Shown here: in pieces, positions 1 through 9,475 of the stretch
Position numbering within the stretch: position 1 is the first letter of the stretch
Layout: each line of letters begins with the position of its first letter
NCBI RefSeq assembly: GCF_042453785.1
Contig: NC_091671.1
Coordinates: forward strand, 6,766,001 to 6,830,000
Direction of reading: 5' to 3'
Length of the DNA stretch: 64,000 bases
Source of the DNA: Malus domestica
Taxonomy: Eukaryota; Streptophyta; Magnoliopsida; Rosales; Rosaceae
Program-made: the position numbers and the translations under genes
The notes under the pieces: model-generated
Told to the model about the DNA's origin: nothing
What the model saw: only the letters and a program-made list of their open reading frames with translations
Databases searched by the model: none

Positions 1-564
1 AGGCCACTTCAAGCATGCTCGATCTCCCTGTTTGCAATGCATGTACTGCACAACTTCTCAGACACGCACGTGCACGCACAGACCTCATTTTACTATATCA
101 AATTGAAATAAGTATATGACCATCGTATATTTTATGAGAAAGCTGAGAGAAAAAAGAAGCCGACTAAATTTAACAAATCGATATAAAATTGGAAGGTAGT
201 TGGGTGGGAACAATGTTGCTTGAGATCTTACTATGTTACTAAGTGATATTGTGTAATACTTAATTTAAACTGAATTTTTTTTAAAATTAGAAATACGTAT
301 TCTGACGTAAGTTTATATTGTTGATATTTGATAGTTATTTTTTATATTATTTAGCATCAAGATGTCAATATAAGGATATTAATATGCGGTTGCATAAAGG
401 GTTACTTTCGATCCGTTTGTATACGTTCCACCGTCTAATTTTAGTTGCCCTAAAAAACCCCACGTTGTGTAATGGCTACAGCAAATTTAGTAGCAGCTCC
501 TGCTTTTATTACGTGTCCAATTTGTGTTTAAAATTTAGCAGCGAAGTAGTGTTCTGCTGTTTAA
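1..564. other. AT-rich left flank, no gene seen
   Basis: I see no coding exon, RNA gene or clear repeat here. The stretch is AT-rich and leads into the MITE upstream of the first thioesterase gene. The open frame at 318-593 has no ATG start and no recognisable product. Confidence 0.5.
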
Positions 565-795
565 GAGCTCATTTGGACGTACTTTTAAAATGATTGAAAA
601 CACTTTTTGTGAAAATGATTTTAAACCAATATTTAGTAAAAATACAAGTAAATTCTAGAAAAGTACTTAAATGCTTCCTGAAAGAAGCACATAACTGGTG
701 TTTCTTACAGATAGCACTTTAAGTGCTTTTGAAACCCAAATTTTTTTCTTTGAAAACACTTTTAGTTATTTTAAAAATACATCTAAACGAGCGCT
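565..795. mobile_element. MITE with about 40 bp terminal inverted repeats
   Basis: The left end (GAGCTCATTTGGACGTACTT) and the reverse complement of the right end (GCGCTCGTTTAGATGTATTT) match over about 40 bp, including shared TTTTAAAAT and AACACTTTT-like blocks. This is the structure of a non-autonomous DNA transposon. It ends about 140 bp before the ATG of the first thioesterase gene, so it is likely part of the promoter or 5' leader region. Superfamily is uncertain; a clear target duplication was not found. Confidence 0.6.
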
Positions 796-934
796 AAACT
801 CCCGAGTCATAAGCTTAGGAGGGCTTAAAAATAACCCAACTTTAGAAACGAATGGGCCCAGTCCAACCCAGGCCGTTACTTTGATCTCAACGTCTGCAGA
901 GAAGGATCAGAATCAAGGCGCTGAAAAAGCCAGC

Positions 935-2649
935 ATGGAGAAGGCGAAGAAATCCTTGGAACTGACCCACGACGAGTCAGAGGCCGCGTCGCGACTCACC
1001 GTTACACCTCACCAAGCCGGCGCCGGGCCGAGCTTCTACGAGTATTACGCTCTTCGCGGCATCCGAGTCGACCGAGTCGAACCTGGACTCGTCGTCTGTT
1101 CTTTCAAGGTCCCTCCCCGCCTCACCGTAAGCCACAGAACCCCTCACTCGTTCGATCACAAGTCAAATTTTCCATAATTTTAATTGAAATTAACTTCTGT
1201 TACTGATTGGTATTGTTAGGAGCATCAAATTCCGCTAATTTAGATTGAAATTTAGCTAATTTAACTTAAAATTGAACTAATTTTACTTGTAGCTTAAGCT
1301 AATTTGACCTGGAATTTAGCTGATTTATATTGAATTTTAGTTGATTTAACTTGAATTTTAGCTGATTTGAGCTGTGAGCATGTGATCCAAAATTGGTTTG
1401 GCTTAAAGTTTGCAACTTTGGAATTTTGGTTGTAGGATAGAAGTGGAAGGTTGGCTAATGGTGCAATTGCAAACCTGGTCGATGAAGTGGGTGGCGCCGT
1501 TGTTCATGTTGAGGGTCTTCCTATGAACGTTTCAGTGGACATGTCCATCTCGTTTATGTCCACTCCCAAGCTTGATGTAAGCAAACCTTTTCACTCGAAT
1601 ATCCTGGTTTTGCTGTTTTTCGATTGGTCGTATCTGGATGTATGTGTTCAGTTTAGCATGCTTTCTTGAACCGAATGTCATCAATTGTTGCCACTGTTTG
1701 AAGTAATGCGCGTAAAAGGCTTAAATCAACTTGTTTTATATATAAGACCAACATTGCCAATTGAAACACGGTTTCAATTTGCCAGAAATATTCAGTTTCC
1801 TGGATTTGATTTCAGAGTTTGTCTACTACAATGCGAAGTAAGTAGGGCTAATTTGGGTTTCTGGTACTATTTTGTGTTTCCGTTTGGTTGGTTTTACCTT
1901 TCATGTCATGTGTGCGGTATACGATTTGTACTTGTCAATTTGACAGACTTTCTTGAATGTCATTTGTGTCGACAATGTTTGAGGTTATATGCGGAAGAAT
2001 CTTACAGCAGCTTGTTTTCTTAGCAATATACAACTAACTTTGCACCTTAAGCCTCTTTCGGTTTGTGGGAGGGCGTCAGGTAGTCGACAGCCGGCACTCC
2101 ATGATCACGTCGAATCCTTATGCAAATGAATCCAGAACGAAGCGCAATGGCGTTCTAGGATTCATATAGCCGACCCCACTTAGTGGGAAAAGGCTTTGTT
2201 GTTGTTGTTGTTGTTGTTGTATTTGCACAATTTGGCTTCTATAAATGATGAGTTCTTAAAAGTATTATGCGATTGTTTCCCATGCGTATAGCTTGGGAAG
2301 TAGGATTTCTTTTGGAATTTTGCCACTATTTCATGTTGGACCGCTTTTCGAATCCTGATACTGTTTCGTGTTATGACTAGTTTTAGAACTTTGCTACTAT
2401 TTTGCGTTGGGCTTTACCTTAACTTTTCAGGTGCGTTTGGTATATGATGTGCATTCGGATATTTACTGGCTATAATGTCTGCTTTCGCATGATGTAAAAT
2501 TGCAGGATGAGTTAGAGATCACGTCACGGGTGTTAGGACAAAGAGGGGGTTATTCAGGAACGATAGTCCTTATGAGAAACAAAGCAACTGGTGAGGTTAT
2601 TGCTGAAGGTCGGCATTCGTTGTTTGGTAGGCATGCTAGCAAACTCTGA
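935..2649 (+). CDS. Acyl-CoA thioesterase 13-like hotdog protein, copy 1
   Basis: Three coding exons: 935-1126, 1436-1576 and 2506-2649, with GTAAG-type donors and CAG/TAG acceptors; joined length 477 bp, 158 aa. The protein starts MEKAKKSLEL, and exon 1 ends in [12 protein letters not shown]. Exon 2 carries the hotdog helix motif [13 protein letters not shown] and the strand motif VSVDMSISF, which correspond to the Asp and Ser catalytic region of human THEM2/ACOT13; exon 3 supplies the last strands (DELEITSR to EGRHSLF) and the SKL-like end ASKL, a possible peroxisomal PTS1 signal. Family members hydrolyse acyl-CoA thioesters. I chose the ATG at 935 because it aligns with the starts of the other copies; longer upstream frame lacks an ATG. 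First of five same-strand copies. No break seen. Substrate is unknown. Confidence 0.88.
1216..1375. repeat. Degenerate AT-rich minisatellite in intron 1
   Basis: A loosely repeated unit of about 20-28 bp of the form GCTAATTTAACTTGAAATTTA recurs about six times with drift. It lies inside intron 1 of thioesterase copy 1 and the other copies lack a comparable array of this length. Confidence 0.55.
2046..2221 (+). mobile_element. SINE or truncated RTE LINE with TTG tail
   Basis: The segment ends with CCCCACTTAGTGGGAAAAGG followed by CTTTG and a TTG repeat, the 3' tail shared by many plant SINEs (the Angio-type 3' domain). Read in one frame, the end spells NEAQWRSRIHIADPT then stop, which looks like the C-terminus of a plant RTE LINE protein. 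A 7 bp direct repeat TTTGCAC (2039-2045 and 2222-2228) may be the target duplication. It sits in intron 2 of thioesterase copy 1 in sense orientation. Similar tails occur at about 4530, 30650, 33960 and 50690. Confidence 0.65.
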
Positions 2650-3835
2650 GTCCTTTTTACTTCAGTATGTATATAGGTGGACGTGGAACGGAGGGAGCTC
2701 TTCGCGGGCATAGGTTGAATCTTTTTGTAGTTTCGCTTTCTTGTAAGTAAATGTTTATCATTGAAAAAGGATTGAGAATTGTGTGTTAACTCAAATTTAG
2801 TGGACTATTTTTAACTGCTATTGGTCTTGTTTTTCGCTTTATCTGTTTCACTGATTCGTTCGTACACAACCAAACATAACCCGAATCTTCACTCCGGTTG
2901 CCGGTTTTGCATTTTCCTTCGAAGTCTGGCATTCTTTTCTCGTTGTAATTTTAGGGGTGAGAGTTTCCGTGACATGGTTTTCAGTATGTCCTAATTTCTG
3001 CTTCCTAGGTTATTGGATGCTAATTTCCTTTTCTTTTCCAAAAAAGATAGTGGAGGTTATCTTACATTTTATCTTACATCCTAACTAACGCGCATGACCA
3101 CATTATCGTCAGTGACCTATTTCTTTAAATCTCACTCCTTCATTTTACCTATTTCTTTAAATCTCACTCCTTCATTTTACGTTGTACTGCAACATGGTAT
3201 TGGAAAGATCGAAGCATCTAATGTTTACGAATGCAATCAAAGAGAGCAATCTTGTAAACTTTGTAATATACTTCAAAACACAATGTTTCCTTTTTCTTGT
3301 TTACATTGGAAGGATGGAACCATTATCATAATCCAAATTGAACCATTATCATAATCCAAATTAAAATTCGACCATCTCTTACCAGTTGGGCTAGCTTGAA
3401 TGGCTCAAATGCCCAATCATCGACTCTCGTGGCCCTAGATATGGCTGATACCGGTTTGATAGTAAGTTAATACATATTTAGGCCTACTGTTAGTGTTAAT
3501 ATATGATTTTATTAAAAAAAAGTGTCGAGTAGGCTTCGACGCAGGATCTTATAAAAAAGTTTATGGTGCTTCGAACAATACGAAATTCTATGCTTTTTAA
3601 CAGTTAGATATTAATTTTTGTATTTTTGACTAATTATCTAACAGTTAAAAAACTTCATAAATTCGAAACCACATATGATCTCATTACCCTTTGCACCATT
3701 AAATTTAGTGGTGAATAGACTTATTTGTACATATCATACACTTTTTTTAATTTCCGACCATCAAAACGAATAAATTTTAAAAGATAAAGAAATAAGCCTT
3801 AAATTTACCTCTTGAAAATCAACTTTGTAAAACTA
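2650..3835. other. Intergenic spacer with two short tandem duplications
   Basis: No gene recognised between thioesterase copies 1 and 2. Two perfect tandem duplications are visible: a 32 bp unit containing CTATTTCTTTAAATCTCACT at about 3116-3180, and a 22 bp unit containing ACCATTATCATAATCCAAAT at about 3319-3361. Both look like recent replication-slippage events. The 3' UTR and polyadenylation region of copy 1 must lie in its first few hundred bases. Confidence 0.6.
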
Positions 3836-3995
3836 ATGCTTGGTTGTTCAAGTGGTAAGGAGTTTGTTCCCCTTAAGCAAGGTTTCAAGTTCGAGTTTTA
3901 TGAATGGAGAAGCCAACGTTGAACTGCTCCCCGAATGGGGTCCGACTCGGCTCGAGGAATACCCTAGATTCCAAAAAAAAAAAAAAAAAAAAAAA
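3836..3995 (+). mobile_element. tRNA-derived SINE with poly(A) tail
   Basis: The 5' part has an A-box-like stretch (TGGTTGTTCAAGTGGTAAGG) and a B-box-like stretch (AGTTCGAGTTT) at the spacing of a tRNA gene, and the element ends in an uninterrupted run of about 23 A at 3973-3995. This is the classic layout of a tRNA-derived SINE. It lies about 105 bp before the start codon of thioesterase copy 2, so its tail may be inside that gene's 5' leader. The target duplication is not clear. Confidence 0.65.
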
Positions 3996-4101
3996 TGAAA
4001 CCGGCTTTGAAATTACGCGGAAGCAGTTTGGGATCCCTGCCCGCAGTTCGGACATTTTTGGGGTTTTCAACGTTCTTCTTCGTTGTTCCAGTCTTCCAGA
4101 G

Positions 4102-5817
4102 ATGAGAGAAGAGAGTTTGGCTCCGAAATTGGAGGATGCAAAGAAGTATCTGGAGGTGACGCAGGACGAGTTAGAGGCCGTGTCGCGACTCGTTTTTCCA
4201 AGCGACAGACTCATATACGATAATTTCGTTGAGTCAGGCATCCGAGTTGACCGAGTCCAACCCGGATTCGTCGTCTGCACTTTCAAAGTCCCTCCCCGCC
4301 TCACCGTGAGTCTTCCCACCGCTCACCCACTTTTCCTCGTATAATTTCTGGAATTAGCTTCCGTTTTTATTTATTAAAATGCTAATTACTAATCTAAGCT
4401 AGGTTAGGGTTTGAATCCATCAGTAATCTGGATTACTTAAGAGTACAAAAAATAAAATTAGGTTTTGTAGCGAAAAAATAAATAAAATTAGGGTCAATAA
4501 CTTCCAATTGAGCTTGTAGCATTACAACAACAAAAAAGCCTTAATCCCACTATGTCGGGTCAGCGGTATTAATCTTAGAACTGCGCTATGTTTTGCCCCA
4601 AGTCTGCCTTTAGCGCTCAAGTACGCCATATATTTTCTTATAGTCTCTTTCTAAGTCTTCGTAGGATAGAGGAAATATTGGAATGTGAGGGCATTACCAA
4701 TTGGCAATAGGAGGGAGTGTCCCATTGATTTTAAACTATTAGCCAAGGTTCCCTTGCACGATGTGGGATTCATACTCTCGAGAGGAGGATCTTGAGTATT
4801 TAAAAATCAAGCTTTTATCTTGAATTGTCAAATTCACAGGTGGATCTGATTGATTTAGAAACCTTTGATTCTTTTCCTAACAGCTCAAATTTTTTTAGTG
4901 GGAGATTTGATGCAATTAGTATTGGTGATATTTATTGAAAACTTGAGTTGCTTGTGAGTAATTTTGGAACTGTGTTTCTATTGTTTGCAGGATAGAGCTG
5001 GAAATCTGGCGAATGGTGCAATTGCAACCCTTGTTGATGTAGTTGGTGCCTCTACTGTTTTTGTTCCACATATCCCTATGACCGTTTCAGTGGACATGTC
5101 CATCTCGTACATGGCAAAGGCGAAGCTTAATGTAAGCAAAGCTTTCACTAAGTCGTAAATCCCCATTTTTTGTTTCAGATTTATGTTGTCCATAGCAACC
5201 TCTGAATTGGCCATACATGTCCACGTTCAATCTAACAGTTTGCAAATGTATGAACTTATGTGCTGGAAAACCTATTATAGGTCTGGTTTCGATGGATCGG
5301 AATGATTTCCCTTCATATTTTGATTTTCAGAATTTGGTTACTGTAATGGATAGTTGTCTCTCTCAACTTTTCTCGAGGTCTTAGGTTTAACTCTCATGAA
5401 TATGAGTTTGATCCGCCTTGAGTATTTTTTGTCAAAGGGAAAGAATGATTATCATTTCTAAACAATCTTTTAGGATCATTTCCATGCACATTTGGCTATG
5501 TTCTTATGTTTCTAATATTGGGGTTTTTCTTACTCGTCGTGTACTGGTGTTATATGATTCTCGTTTGGATATTTCTTGCTTGAACATCTCTTCTTTGTAT
5601 CATTCTGATTTTATCAGATTGTTCGAAGAGAGCTATAGCATCTGATCACTTTTGATCTCTCAAATTGCAGGATGAGCTAGAGATCACCTCAAAACGGTTA
5701 GGACAAAGAGGACGTTACTATGGAACCTATGTACTTCTACGAAACAAAGCATCTGGGGAGATTATTGCTGAAGGTCGACATTCGTTGTTTCGTCCATCTT
5801 CTACCAGCAAACTCTGA
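4102..5817 (+). CDS. Acyl-CoA thioesterase 13-like hotdog protein, copy 2
   Basis: Three coding exons: 4102-4305 (donor GTGAGT), 4991-5131 and 5671-5817; joined 492 bp, 163 aa. It starts MREESLAPKLEDAKKYLEVT; exon 2 holds NGAIATLVDVVGA and VSVDMSISYMAKAKLN, the hotdog helix and following strand with the conserved Asp and Ser; exon 3 runs from [10 protein letters not shown] to SKL at the C-terminus, a possible peroxisomal signal. This is the most diverged N-terminus of the five copies. Intron 1 contains an inverted RTE/SINE tail and another repeat. The ATG follows the SINE poly(A) run by about 105 bp. No break seen; enzymatic role inferred from the ACOT13/THEM2 family. Confidence 0.87.
4525..4670 (-). 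mobile_element. 3' end of an RTE LINE (minus strand)
   Basis: On the minus strand this reads through an RTE-type protein end (the pattern RSxINxAD before the stop region) into CATAGTGGGATTAAGGC and a TTG-like tail. The match extends further inward than the SINE-like copies, into the block AGTCTCTTTCTAAGTCTT, which is shared with the larger LINE relic at about 34080-34110. A 5'-truncated RTE LINE insertion in intron 1 of thioesterase copy 2 is the best reading. Confidence 0.6.
4675..4800. repeat. Unclassified dispersed repeat with USE-like motif
   Basis: The stretch contains, on the minus strand, AATCCCACATCGTG, similar to the upstream sequence element in the TRIM LTRs at 22.6 and 22.9 kb. 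Its look (short, GC-punctuated, in an AT-rich intron) suggests an LTR or TRIM remnant, but I found no partner copy or ends inside this window. Confidence 0.3.
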
Positions 5818-5847
5818 GTCCTTTCCACATATACAAGTATAAACGGT

Positions 5848-7015
5848 GCAGGAACACCCCCCCCCCCCCCCAAAAAAAAAAAAAATCCCGGCCTTCCGGC
5901 TTTCTGTTGCTGCTACCCCTCTTCTTTCTATTCTCTAGCCCATTACCCACGCCCTCAAGTCCTCCTCCTTCCCCCTCCGCCCTTTTCCCTCTTGCCGCAA
6001 CCCAACCCGACACCCACACCCTCAAGGTCCTCCCCCTTCCCCTGTCAAGCTTTCCCTCCTCTGGTTTTCTCCTGCGGTGCTTTATTTATGTTTTCCTTTT
6101 GGCTTTCTTTGAGCTTTGTCTCAATTTTCTTGAGCTTTGTCTCCATTCCCTGAGCTTGTCTCAGATCGGAACCTTTAGACACCTCTCTTGCTCCGATGCT
6201 TCCTTCCGTCGTGTGTCCACAACTACCAACCACTGCTACCCGGCCCCGGGTGCTTTTCCTCGGTGACGCGATTGGGTTTTGGGTGGCTGCTAAAGTGCTT
6301 TTTGCACTATTTGGTAGGATTATGAGATCGCTCACTGCACTGGTGGCTCGCTCACCCCCATGTTCCGTTGATCCTGTTGCTCTGTTTGGTTCGTTTTTTT
6401 TTTTTGTGGTGATGGTCTTCCGATGGTGGCGCTTCAGATTTGGTGGTAGCTGCTGGTTTCCTTTTTAATTTTAGGGGTGTATTCGATTGGGAATTTGAGA
6501 GATTTTAATGGATTTATAAATCCACGAATTTTTATGGAGTTTAACTGATTTGTAGAGATTCCATTAAATTTTTTGATTCAATTCTCTCGAAATCTCATAG
6601 GGAGAGGTGAGATTTGTGGATGGTAAAAATACACTACAAAATCTCTTCAATTCCCTCTAATTCCTCAATTTTTCTAAATTCTCTATATTCTAATTCTAAT
6701 TGAATACACTTGGAATGTTATAAACTTCTTTAAAATTCTAATTGAATACACCTGGATTTCTAAGGATTTTAATAAATTATCTTAAAATCCTGATTGAATA
6801 CACATTGAATTTAAGAGAATCACTTAAAATCCTAATTGAATACTCCTGAATTAGTGTTTCTGTTGTTTTTCAGTTATGCATTTTGGGCTTTGTGTTGTAT
6901 GTACTTTTTCTTAATGGGCTTGTATTTTGGTTCTGGAATGCCTTTTGGGCTCTTTTTTCTTTCTATTAGTCTTTTTGTTTAATGAAAAAGTAACTTAGTT
7001 TGTCCAAAAAAAAAA
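5848..7015 (+). mobile_element. Retroposed segment with 17 bp target duplication and poly(A)
   Basis: The flanks ATACAAGTATAAACGGT (5831-5847) and ATACACGTATAAACGGT (7016-7032) match at 16 of 17 bases, and the insert ends with an A run at about 7004-7015 preceded by TTTAATGAAAAAGTAACTTA. This is the signature of LINE-type target-primed reverse transcription. The body starts with a run of C then A, continues into a CT- and proline-codon-rich stretch, and carries an internal MITE. No reverse transcriptase is encoded, so it is a 5'-truncated or non-autonomous LINE derivative, or a retroposed transcript of unknown origin. It lies just after the end of thioesterase copy 2. Confidence 0.7.
6472..6853. 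mobile_element. MITE nested in the retroposed segment
   Basis: The left end GGGGTGTATTCGATTGGGAA and the reverse complement of the right end GGAGTATTCAATTAGGATTT are inverted repeats. The interior repeats variants of AATCCTAATTGAATACAC several times. Flanking TTA-like trinucleotides would fit a PIF/Harbinger-type MITE but are imperfect. It must postdate the retroposition of the host segment. Confidence 0.6.
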
Positions 7016-7032
7016 ATACACGTATAAACGGT

Positions 7033-7803
7033 ATGCGTGAAGACTGAAGGGCACTATCCATTTAGGGTTGGTTTCTTCTTGTTATTATTTTTTTAAGTAA
7101 TCAGAATGTTAGAAGGACGTAAGCAAATTGATCATTAGCCCATATTCTTCCCTCCTGTAATACACACAAGATATGATTTATATGTAAAAGATTAAGACCG
7201 ATTAAGATCGGTTAGTAGTTATGCGGATGTTATTCTTCCGTCTGCTTCGTTCATTTCGGAAAGCTTTAGGAATTCTTACTATTTAGAATTCAATTATGCA
7301 GGCTAGCAAAGTGTTAAATTTCACTCCATGGTGCATGGTAGTAAAAGGCTGCTTCTGTGAATCAAATTTTCATATCACACACTACTGTGAGTTTTCTACT
7401 GTAAGAATGTTTGTGTATGCGTCCAGCAGATAAAATTACGACAACGGGGAACTCCGATGAAGATTGTAGTTTGGGAAATGAGCGGTGAAAGATTGACTAT
7501 AAGTAATTGAATAGTTGACTTAAATCGAAACAAAGAAAGTTATAACAAAGTCGGACTCTGGTCACTTAGTATTACAGTTTAGTGGTATTCTTTTTCACTT
7601 GTAAATGAAAGATTTTAAGTTCGATTTTCGCCAAATTTGAATCATATTATTGATAACTCATTATGAGGCTAAGTCTACCTCCTTTCTTTTAGTGTAGATA
7701 ATACCGTTTGTTCAAAAAACAAGAAAAGAAATCAGACTCTAGTAGGCTGGACTACCGAAGATAAACCTGTATTCATATATTAATACTATACAACTCATCC
7801 TTT
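7033..7803. other. Intergenic, no gene seen
   Basis: AT-rich spacer with no coding exon, RNA gene or repeat boundary that I can support. Confidence 0.5.
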
Positions 7804-8168
7804 AGAGCATCTCTAAAGAAGATGCTAAAAGTCCACATCAGTAGTAACAGTAAAAAAATATCACTAGTGTTTTTCAATTGAAATGTCAATTCTTATGGGG
7901 CATGACGTGGATTGATAACAATGGTGGTTGCTGTCAAATTTGACAACAGCTTTAAATCCATTTTTAATTGATTAATAAATGCCTTTTATTTTTGTCTTTT
8001 GTTCTATAAATATTTATTACCATTGTGAAAAGTAAATAACATAATAAATAATTATTTAATTTGACACATCGAGTGGAAATAAAAACTAAACAAAAACATC
8101 AAAGTGCCACATAGGCTTTCAGTTTAAATTTTATATTTAAAATTTAATATCTCCTTTAAAGATGTTCT
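7804..8168. mobile_element. MITE, GAGCATCT-type inverted termini
   Basis: Left end AGAGCATCTCTAAAGAAGAT pairs with the reverse complement of the right end AGAACATCTTTAAAGGAGAT. The interior is AT-rich and non-coding. A diverged relative is seen at about 59165-59360 (shared AAAGAAGATGTTAAAAG and GGTATGACATGGATTG-like blocks). GAGCATCTCC-type ends are common among small MULE/hAT-derived plant MITEs; the superfamily is not settled here. Confidence 0.55.
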
Positions 8169-8464
8169 TAACTTTCAATTGTTTTATTGTGTTTAATCTA
8201 TATTATAATACAAAAATTAATAATATCACATGTCTGTACATCGTAAATGATCAAAATAAGCCCAAAGAGCCCATACAAATAGTTTCGCAGCCTTGGAAAA
8301 AGCCAATAAATAATATAATAAATAATACAAAGGAAATTTCGAAATATGTTCAATTTTATAAGCTTACGTTTGAAATAGGTATAATTTTTAGTTACGTTGA
8401 ACACATATCAAAATACCTCTTAAATAAACAACACAGAATATACCCTGATGGAACTTGAATCCTC

Positions 8465-8600
8465 CGCCCATCCCCACCCATTCCTCCCTTTCCCAACATC
8501 TCTTCATGTTTATTATTGGTGCACTTGGCCACCATCCCCATTACCGGAATTGGCATCAACCCAGCTAGGAGTCTTGGGGTTGCCATCATTTCCTATACGC
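8465..8600 (+). pseudogene. Fragment of a PIP aquaporin gene (second NPA region)
   Basis: The plus strand encodes [20 protein letters not shown] then GVAII, the loop E segment of plant plasma-membrane aquaporins with the second NPA motif and the following Arg. Only about 27 codons match; upstream and downstream protein parts are absent, so this is a captured or broken gene piece, not a gene. The same fragment with the same upstream flank (TAAATAAA, AACACAGAAT and a CTTGAATCCTCCGCCCATCC block) occurs at about 32880-33012, so both copies were spread as one unit. Confidence 0.8.
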
Positions 8601-8810
8601 GTCTTTTTCGACATCGTAGAAGTTCTCAAGATCGGCGTAATTGTCGTCGTCGTCGTAGTGGTCTAGAACTGAATGGTGTGGCGCGGCGGTGTTGTGATTT
8701 GTGGGTTCCTCGAGGAAGTTGGGACCCTCGTGGTCGTCGGAGATAGGAAGACAGTCACCATTCATGGTGGGGATCGGGGGCCGAGGAGGGAGACTTTCCG
8801 CATTCGTCAA
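8586..8810 (-). other. Short ORF, acidic, unrecognised
   Basis: A 74-codon minus-strand frame with a (D)4[14 protein letters not shown]-type acidic stretch and PPRPP near its start. It begins right where the aquaporin fragment ends and is GC-richer than its surroundings. It may be a second captured gene piece in opposite orientation, or chance. I do not recognise the product. Confidence 0.25.
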
Positions 8811-8884
8811 GTTTTTTGTTTTTATTTTTATTTAACTAATTTTTATTAAACAAAAGATTTTTTTAAGCTAAATAGTTTTTAAGA

Positions 8885-8961
8885 TTTGCATACCTCATCA
8901 CTTTGATCTTTAAAATTTGAAATTAATATAAGTGATCCTTAAGATTGTTAACCATCAATCG
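8885..8961. repeat. Left arm of an older inverted-repeat element
   Basis: The segment TTTAAAATTTGAAATTAATA onward to AATCG is the inverted counterpart of about 21600-21680 (for example GATTGACGGTGGACAAAC against GTTAACCATCAATCG reversed). The Tat-type Ty3 element inserted within this arm, duplicating AATCG (8957-8961 and 21457-21461). The older element is an unclassified TIR or foldback transposon. Confidence 0.5.
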
Positions 8962-9475
8962 TGTTGATGCACAAAATCAGCGAAGACTTTGGTACAATAT
9001 AAAGTGTCAGGTTTTGTGACCTTCGCTTGGTTGCTTCGGTCACTAGTGAGGATAAGTACGTAAATGAATAGAGACAGAGAAGCAAACACAGGATGTACGT
9101 GGTTCACCCAGATTGGCTACGTCCACGGAGTAGAGGAGTTCTTATTAGTAGTGAAGGGCTTACACAAGTACAAAGGATCAAGCTCTCAATTTAGTGAGTT
9201 CTTGTGAATGATTTTAACACAAATGGCATTAGGCCATATTGTGGGGGAATGACCCCCTATTTATAGAAAAACTTGTAGCTTTGTCACATTGACATGTGTC
9301 ATGTTATGATTGGTTCTTGATGTCGACACGTGCTGCGCTCTGATTGGCTTTTAATCTTGACACGTGTCGAGTAGTGATTGGCCTCCTGGTCGGAGGGGAA
9401 CTCTTCTGGGTCCTTGACAGTATAGCGTTGGCCGGTGCTCGGTAGTTTCGGGATTGGTCAAGTATGGTACAAACA
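8962..9475 (-). repeat. 3' LTR of the Tat element
   Basis: A 514 bp terminal repeat nearly identical to the copy at 20944-21456. The purine-richer stretch just inside it (9476-9490, read on the minus strand as CTTAGGGGAGCAC) is the candidate polypurine tract. Confidence 0.92.

Noticed and set aside
698-934. Open frame running into exon 1 of thioesterase copy 1 from upstream
   Set aside because: No ATG; it crosses a MITE arm, and the other four copies start at the position equivalent to 935.
3838-3912. tRNA gene candidate
   Set aside because: A and B boxes are there but no cloverleaf pairing was evident, and a poly(A) tail follows: a SINE.
5907-6468. Proline/leucine-rich frames after thioesterase copy 2
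   Set aside because: Lie in the CT-rich part of a retroposed segment; no recognised protein.
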